A program made the translations under genes and the position numbers. The notes below the pieces were generated by a model that was not told the origin of the DNA, made no database searches, and saw only the letters and a list, made by a program, of their open reading frames with translations. From assembly GCA_015039465.1 (NCBI GenBank), contig MU130662.1, positions 139,404 to 153,586 on the forward strand: a DNA stretch of 14,183 nucleotides, given 5' to 3'. This stretch comes from Phlegmacium glaucopus (Eukaryota > Basidiomycota > Agaricomycetes > Agaricales > Cortinariaceae). Shown here piece by piece: positions 9,414-14,183 of the stretch (its first letter is position 1; each line of letters opens with the position of its first letter).

Positions 9414-9808
9414 TATGACATGGCCATCACTAAATCAAGATCTGAGCAATCACTGGTGGTACACGCTTTTGAGGCCAAAGGTGATGCTGGAACAAAAGGG
9501 TACTGAGCCTGTGACGGGATGGTGCCTGGTGTGTAGTCTTGCATGGTCTACCCGCCTGGCATCATCCCATCACAGGCTCATTACCCTTTGTTCCAGCATC
9601 ACCTTGTCAGTAGAGAATATGGCCTCGACACCGAGCACCACCAGTGATTCCTCAAATCTTGAAACAGTATTAGTGACGGCCAGGTCAGATATTGATCCCT
9701 GTATCTTGCATGGTTACTGGGATCACAATCTGACATGGCCGTCACAAGGACTGTTTTAAGATTTGAGGAATCACTGGTGGTGCTCGGTTTCGAGGCCATA
9801 TTCTCTAC
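9414..9808. mobile_element. Two overlapping palindromes (foldback/MITE-like)
   Basis: Palindrome 1 spans about 9414-9692 with a centre near 9540: tggccatcacta (9421-9432) pairs with tagtgacggcca, and ggtgatgctgg pairs with ccagcatcacc. Palindrome 2 spans 9610-9808 with a centre near 9709: gtagagaatatggcctcg pairs with cgaggccatattctctac. The two share the arm 9610-9692. Both loops contain tcttgcatggt (9537-9547 and 9704-9714), so they are diverged copies of one unit that now share an arm. There is no coding capacity; ORFs on both strands mirror each other. Confidence 0.85.
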
Positions 9809-9887
9809 TTAGAGCCTTCAGAGATTAGGAGTAAGTGGAGGGAAACAATATCTTCACTGTAGGAGTAAATATGTACCATTGCCGGCC

Positions 9888-10101
9888 GTGTATGATCGGC
9901 TCGCCGGCCGTGCCTTTTCATGTTCGTCACACCTTATCCTTCTGACAAACAGAGGAATCGCCAAGAATTTATGGGGTTCAAGTAGTGGGCCGTGTATGAT
10001 CGGATTGCCGGCCGTGCCTTTTTATGTTCGTCACACTTTATCCCTCTGACAGACACAGGAATCGCCAAGAATCTTGTGGGGTGCAAGGGAAGTAGTGGGC
10101 C
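9888..10101. repeat. Tandem repeat, two units of 104 and 110 bp
   Basis: Both units begin gtgtatgatcgg (9888 and 9992), continue through gccggccgtgcc, tgttcgtcacac and aggaatcgccaagaat, and end gtagtgggcc. They differ at scattered positions, so the duplication is older than the 154-bp one. No gene is seen. Confidence 0.9.
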
Positions 10102-10761
10102 AGCAAGAGCGGCGAAAGCAGCACGTGGCTCAGGACGGCAGGTGCCTAGATGGCTGGCCACGCCCATTCACTGAGTCCGTGGCCAGAAAGACAGAGAGTG
10201 ATGGAAAATATGTATATTAGCCGGCTGTAGTCCTTCGCCGTACATGTACCAGCACCGGCCATGCACCTCTATGGGCTATACCATTCGGGCCTATCAATTT
10301 CCTCAATACCTTCTACCCCGGCGCACTTTGTAGACAGGCCGGCAGACATCCAGCTGAAGTTTCAGTATCAATTTCCCCCATGAGTCAAATTATAACATAA
10401 ATTTATGTAAATCCCCTGAGGCTTATGTTGGCCAGAGAACCTCCCAATGTCCTCGTCCTCACTCGCCGGTGCACCCTATGGCTCGGCCGGAGTCAACTAC
10501 GTCCTGCCGGCGAGGCATGTTTGTTTGCCGGTTTCACACAATCTGCCTACTCATTTCCCCCTGGAAGACATTTCCAATGAGATTATTGGCCATAATATTG
10601 CTATTAGCCTTGTGGTATCGTCGAGTCATGGCTGTGATTGTATGTTTGCCGTCCTATCATCATTATGCCGCAGCTGAGGGTTTTTGACGTGCCCCAGCAA
10701 ACCCATGTTAGTCATTACACTGTATGTGTTCGCTGGCACATATTAGTCATTACACTGTACT
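10102..10761. other. Non-coding stretch; one weak 76-codon ORF and a 17-bp direct repeat
   Basis: A 76-codon ORF on + (10447-10677, starting MSSSSLAGAPYG) has no recognisable domain, intron or upstream signal, and I would not call it a gene. The 17-mer ttagtcattacactgta occurs at 10708-10724 and again at 10743-10759, just outside the Gag fragment. GCCGGC words are common here, as in the rest of 2300-10500. Nothing else is supported. Confidence 0.4.
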
Positions 10762-10786
10762 TTACCTACCTGAGAAATCTTTGAGT

Positions 10787-11076
10787 TCTGTCGGATATTT
10801 CGGGTTAAAGTCGGGGGCACGAGCGCTGCCCGGCGCGGGCATTCCTGCCACCCCTTTCGTTGTTGTTGCCATAGTGTTTGTTGTTTCCTCTTGATTTGTT
10901 GTCCGGAACTGACTTAATAATTCTCTTCGTAGGTTACTGCGTATCGTTTCTTCGGCTGCTGGCTGTTTGGCTGTTGACAGGCTCAGTCCTGTGCTTTTCT
11001 TTTTCGTCTTTAGCTGTGGGATTCTTGATAGCGGCAACGGTTCTTTAGAATATGTTTGTCGTCTGGTTCTAAGCAT
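10787..11076 (-). pseudogene. Ty3/gypsy-like Gag N-terminus (truncated)
   Basis: The reading from ATG at 11074-11076 is basic and hydrophilic, then contains MPAPGSARAPDFN and a following TELKDF. This resembles the start of Gag in basidiomycete gypsy-type elements, where a Met-Pro, Arg-Ala-Pro and Phe pattern precedes the capsid helices. The capsid, zinc knuckle and pol are absent: similarity stops near 10787, and a stop follows at 10762-10764. A gtaggtaaag sequence at the break resembles an intron donor, but no following exon is present to the left. The second in-frame Met (MATTTKG) could be the true start. Confidence 0.55.
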
Positions 11077-11155
11077 GTTGAGATTTGTTGGTAGTTCAAT
11101 GGTATGAAGGAATAAGGGCTAAGGAGGTAGCTGTCTGATGGACAACTATCCCCTT

Positions 11156-11168
11156 GCGGTGGGCTCCA
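11156..11168 (-). promoter_or_regulatory. Putative tRNA primer-binding site
   Basis: On the minus strand this reads TGGAGCCCACCGC, starting with the TGG that pairs with tRNA 3' CCA. It lies two bases inside the proposed LTR end and about 80 bases before the Gag ATG, the expected position. The tRNA itself is not identified. Confidence 0.5.
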
Positions 11169-11170
11169 GA

Positions 11171-11591
11171 TGTAGTGATTGGTACGAGTTTTGAAGGGGA
11201 TAGTAGCTTTAGACTTTAGATAGAAGAAATATGGAGTAAAAAGATAATATTCTTGGTCTGTAATTTCTAAGAGTTTTTATACTACAAAGGTGTGGCATGG
11301 TGGCCCACCTAGTACAATGGTGCCACGAAGTCTATGCTATGGAAGGGGAAGGAGGCCGCAGGCCACCTTGCTTGGTCCATAATCTACAACTACCTACGCA
11401 TTGTCTGGGTTTAGTAATTAAGTAAAACAAAGAAAGAATGATAAAAAATAAAGAATGAAAGAAAGAGAAACATATCAGAAACTATGGCCTCGTGTAGCCA
11501 ACTCGTCTTCCCCACACAATATGTATTGGTTCATGCTGATGAGGAATCCATCCTAAGACATGTGGATATTTATAGTGGCTATGTGACTACA
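11171..11591 (-). mobile_element. Putative 5' LTR of the Gag-bearing retroelement
   Basis: The inner boundary beside the primer-binding site reads tgtagtgatt on +, and a matching outer end actaca is at 11586-11591, giving TGTAGT/ACTACA inverted termini. The block is AT-rich and non-coding, with a palindrome-like ggtggcccacc near 11300. The inner end is supported by the primer-binding site. The outer end is a guess, because a TATA-like element (ctataaat on minus, near 11575) would then sit unusually close to it. No second LTR is in the window. Confidence 0.4.
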
Positions 11592-11624
11592 ACAGAATTC
11601 CACTATTGGTCAGTATCCACTGTG

Positions 11625-12098
11625 CTAATGATTAGTGATGGGCATGGGTAACCCATGCGTGTTATCAGGCTGATCCTGACCCTGACCCACCTCTACCCTT
11701 GACCCTTTTGAAGGGAAAGGGTTTTAGAGGGTATGGGTAAGGGTAAGTGGAGGGTTCAAGGGTAGGAAACCCTTTGATTAGGGCTGAGGGTTGATTATTA
11801 AATAACATTGTGGACAGTAAAATAGCTATCACTCATTTTTTGGGAGCAGAATACTGATGTAATAGGCTAAAAGGATGAAAAATAATCCAGGTAGTGGAAA
11901 TTATTTTTTTTATGCTAAATATCCTTTTTGGTAACCATAATAGATGGCTTTTGATTTAAAAAACAACCGTTGAATAACCCTTGCAAAAACCCTGACCCTT
12001 TGTCATGGGTAGGGGTTTTGTAAGGGTATGAAAATCCTGACCTTCACCCTTACCTTCTTACTCTTACCCTCATACCCTTGAACATCACTATTAATGAT
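11625..12098. mobile_element. hAT-type MITE with 8-bp target duplication
   Basis: The 458-bp element (11633-12090) has inverted termini tagtgatg and catcacta, typical of hAT elements. The flanks ctaatgat (11625-11632) and ttaatgat (12091-12098) form an 8-bp target duplication with one mismatch, the length hAT transposases make. Subterminal regions are full of gggta/taccc and gaccct/agggt words in both orientations. No transposase is encoded, so movement would depend on a hAT transposase elsewhere. Confidence 0.85.
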
Positions 12099-12327
12099 GA
12101 TGCAATATTACATGATTATGACATGATTAGAACAATAATTTCAACATCTGATGAGATATTGTGGGGGACAGTGAAGACCTCAGAAGACTAGGTTCTATTT
12201 CTGTTGAAAAGTCAGGCTTTCCTTTTATTTCCTACTAAAAATTGCAATTTGATTGTTTGTTCCAAAGCATAGTGCAATTGAAAGTAAGTAAAATAGAGTA
12301 CAAACATTTTTAGATGATTGAGCTACT
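12099..12327. other. AT-rich 3' flank of the TPR gene
   Basis: This lies downstream of the minus-strand TPR stop. It contains tgggggacagtgaag (12162-12176), similar to the DNA-element end at 371-385 but without a visible partner. No gene is seen. Confidence 0.4.
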
Positions 12328-12384
12328 TCAATCTCTTCCAATTCTCATTTCCATATTCATGACTTGAAGTTTCAGCTGCTCTGC
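12328..12384 (-). CDS. C-terminal end of the TPR-repeat protein
   Basis: On the minus strand, codons from 12384 read AEQLKLQVMNMEMRIGRD and stop at TGA (12330-12328). AEQL-QVM is the same helix segment found in every unit at 13765-14183 (AEQLQVQVMDM), so this is the natural end of the last TPR. The first codon (GCA at 12384) directly abuts the backwards-written block. Restoring that block's polarity in place would lead into this codon with GRWNE, one base short of perfect. Confidence 0.75.
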   Translation of the reverse strand, partial: AEQLKLQVMNMEMRIGRD

Positions 12385-13738
12385 ACTCCTTCTTCGATGA
12401 ACCACGTCTTGTAGGTCTGTGGGAGTCTTCATACCGTTTATATCGTTCGTGTATGTCATTAGTCCCTTCCACCTTACTCCGTCTCGTCGACCTCCAAGTT
12501 CAGGACCTGTACTCCTTCTTCGACGAACCACGTCTTGTAGATCTGTGGGAGTCGTCATACCCTTTAGATCGTTCGTGTATGTCTTTAGTCCCTTCCACCT
12601 TACTCCGTCTCGTCGACCTCCAAGTTCAATACCTGTACTCCTTCTTCGACGAACCACGTCTTGTAGGTAGGTGTGAGTAGTCATACCGTTTAGATCGTTT
12701 CTGTATGTCCTTAGTCCCTTCCACCTTACTCCGTCTCGTCGACCTCCAAGTTCAATACCTGTACTCCTTCTTCGACGAACCACGTTTTGTAGGTCTGTGG
12801 GAGTGGTCATACCTTTTATATCGTTCATGTATGTCGTTAGTCCCTTCCACCTTACTCCGTCTCGTCGACCTCCAAGTTCAATACCTGTACTCCTTCTTCG
12901 ACGAACCACGTCTTGTAGGTATGTGGGAGTAATCATACCCTTTAGATCGTAACTGTATGTCGTTAGTCCCTTCCACCTTACTCCGTCTCGTCGACGTCCA
13001 AGTTCAATACCTGTACTCCTTCTTCGACGAACCACGTCTTGTAGGTCTGTGGGAGTAGTCATACCCTTTAGATCGTTCGTGTATGTCCTTAGTCCCTTCC
13101 ACCTTACTCCGTCTCGTCGACGTCCAAGTTCAATACCTGTACTCGTTCTTCGACGAACCACGTCTTGTAGGTTTGTGGGAGTAGTCATACCCTTTAGATC
13201 GTTCCTGTATGTCGTTAGTCCCTTCCACCTTACTCCGTCTCGTCGACGTCCAAGTTCAATACCTGTACTCGTTCTTCGACGAACCACGTCTTGTAGGTCT
13301 CTGGGAGTAATCATACCCTTTAGATCGTAACTGTATGTCGTTAGTCCCTTCCACCTTACTCCGTCTCGTCGACCCCCAAGTTCAATACCTGTACCCGTTC
13401 TTCGACGAACCACGTCTTGTAGGTAAGTGTGAGTAGTCATACCGTTTAGATCGTAACTGTATGTCGTTAGTCCCTCCCACCTCACTCCGTCTCGTCGACG
13501 TCCAAGTTCAATACCTGTACTCCTCCCTCGACGAACCACGTCTTGTAGGTTTGTGTAAGTAGTCATACCGTCTAGATCGTTACTGTATGTCGTTAGTCCC
13601 TTCCACCTTACTCCGTCTCGTCGACGTCCAAGTTCAATACCTGTACTCCTTCTTCGACGAACCACGTCTTGTAGGTCTGTGTGAGTAGTCATACCCTTTA
13701 GATCGTCACTGTATGTCGTTAGTCCCTTCCACCTTACT
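12385..13738. repeat. TPR-coding array written in reversed, uncomplemented polarity; 11 copies of a 126-bp unit
   Basis: The anchor cgacgaaccacgtcttgtag (12521-12540) or a near copy recurs every 126 bp from 12395 to 13655, eleven times. Read right to left without complementing, it becomes gatgttctgcaccaagcagc, identical to native antisense TPR sequence at 13792-13811 and 13918-13937. Complementing the block left to right gives units of the pattern GRWNEAEQL, then VQVMDMRKKLL, GAEHPDTL and SMGNLA-TYRNQ, with no stop in any unit I translated. On the real strands no TPR is encoded. The minus strand shows an arginine-rich ORF only because 126 is a multiple of three and one frame lacks stops. An artefact of sequence handling is the likeliest cause. 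Confidence 0.95.
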
Positions 13739-13764
13739 AAAAAAAAAAAAAAAAAAAAAAAAAA
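13739..13764. other. 26-base A run at the array edge, possible gap placeholder
   Basis: An uninterrupted run of 26 A separates the reversed array from native TPR sequence and falls in the middle of a TPR unit: native coding stops after SMGN, and at least about 66 bases of that unit are missing. A poly(A) run has no role in this exon. It may be an assembly gap shown as A, a homopolymer artefact, or less likely a retroposition tail. Confidence 0.6.
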
Positions 13765-14183
13765 GATTTCCCATACTAATGAGGGTCTCTGGATGTTCTG
13801 CACCAAGCAGCTTCTTGCTCATGTCCATAACTTGAACCTGCAGCTGCTCTGCCTCATTCAACCTTCCCTGATTCCTGTATGTCATTGCTATATTTCCCAT
13901 ACTGATGAGTGTGTCTGGATGTTCTGCACCAAGCAGCTTCTTCATGATGTCTATAACTTGAACCTGCAGCTGCTCCGCCTCATTCCATCTTCCCTGATAC
14001 CTGTATGTCATTGCTAGATGTGACATACTGCTGCGGGTGTTTGGATGTTCTGCACCAAGCAGCTTCTTCGTCATGTCCACAACTTGAACATACAGCTGCT
14101 CTGCCTCATTCCACCTTCCCTGTTTCCTGTATGTACTTGCTAGATTTCCCATACTGATGAGGGTCTCTGGATGTTCTGCACCA
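13765..14183 (-). CDS. TPR-repeat protein, kinesin-light-chain type (5' end outside window)
   Basis: The minus strand encodes just over three 42-residue units of the form GRWNEAEQL-VQVVDM-KKLLGAEHP-T--SM-NLA-TYR-Q. This is the 42-residue tetratricopeptide class found in kinesin light chain and at the C-terminus of many fungal NACHT or NB-ARC NLR-like proteins. TPRs form paired helices for protein binding. Units are nearly identical at the DNA level, typical of high-turnover repeats in fungal NLR-like proteins. The frame is open to the window edge, so the N-terminal domain is not visible and an NLR role is only an inference. The reading breaks at the A run. Confidence 0.85.

Noticed and set aside
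9296..9799. ORFs on both strands over the palindromes
   Set aside because: The arms are complementary, so the same peptides appear on both strands; nothing indicates coding.
10447..10677. Possible 76-residue gene
   Set aside because: No recognisable domain, signal or neighbour relation; a length expected by chance in this GC-moderate DNA.
1714..10783. Shared word ttacctacctgaga near 1717 and 10771 as element ends
   Set aside because: It is in direct orientation with no extended similarity; one 14-base match is expected by chance in about a third of windows this size.
12385..13738. CRISPR array or satellite from the regular 126-bp spacing
   Set aside because: Units are contiguous with no unique spacers and correspond base for base to reversed TPR coding sequence. 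The genome is eukaryotic.
12385..13738. Ordinary inversion of part of the TPR gene
   Set aside because: A true inversion would read TPRs on the + strand. None of the + frames I checked does; only the uncomplemented reversal matches.
12328..13806. Novel arginine-rich repeat protein on the minus strand
   Set aside because: The block encodes TPRs only when complemented without reversal. The arginine-rich frame is a by-product of the 126-bp period, and its Phe run comes from the A run.

Overview
The window looks like an Agaricomycete (mushroom-forming basidiomycete) nuclear genome. It has introns of about 42-55 nt with GT...AG ends, a KDZ transposase with its cysteine cluster, a Ty3/gypsy-like Gag fragment, and a gene of 42-residue kinesin-light-chain-type TPRs. 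Almost all of it is mobile-element or repeat sequence. I see no intact housekeeping gene.

Layout. 1-1700: degenerate CCCTAA-like repeats, CCGGAC-rich and TCCGAG-rich subterminal repeats of two small DNA elements sharing a TTTACAGTCCCCCA-type end, and a 299-bp higher-order tandem repeat. 1729-5802: a KDZ transposase pseudogene in six exons. It is broken by a one-base deletion, an in-frame TGA and a 1110-bp solo LTR, whose removal with one 4-bp target duplication restores the frame exactly. 5852-9260: an unrecognised companion gene, 49 bp downstream on the same strand. It carries an LTR-like insertion, one in-frame TAG, and a C-terminal half built from six AASLFL modules in acidic linkers. 9261-10760: a poly(A) signal, two overlapping palindromes, a 104-110-bp tandem repeat and little else. 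10762-11591 (minus): a gypsy-like Gag start with a primer-binding-site-like sequence and an LTR. 11625-12098: a hAT-type MITE with an 8-bp target duplication. 12328-14183 (minus): the 3' part of a TPR-repeat gene.

The most striking observation is in the TPR gene. The 1354 bases at 12385-13738 (11 copies of a 126-bp unit) are TPR-coding DNA written backwards WITHOUT complementing. Complementing the + strand letter by letter, left to right, gave an open TPR reading wherever I translated it, and reading the + strand right to left reproduces the antisense TPR sequence seen at 13765-14183. Neither real strand encodes TPRs there. Ordinary inversion cannot do this. With the 26-A run at the right edge, it points to an assembly or gap-filling artefact, or else a polarity-reversed duplication that would be unprecedented. 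The long arginine-rich minus-strand ORF through this block should not be annotated as a protein.
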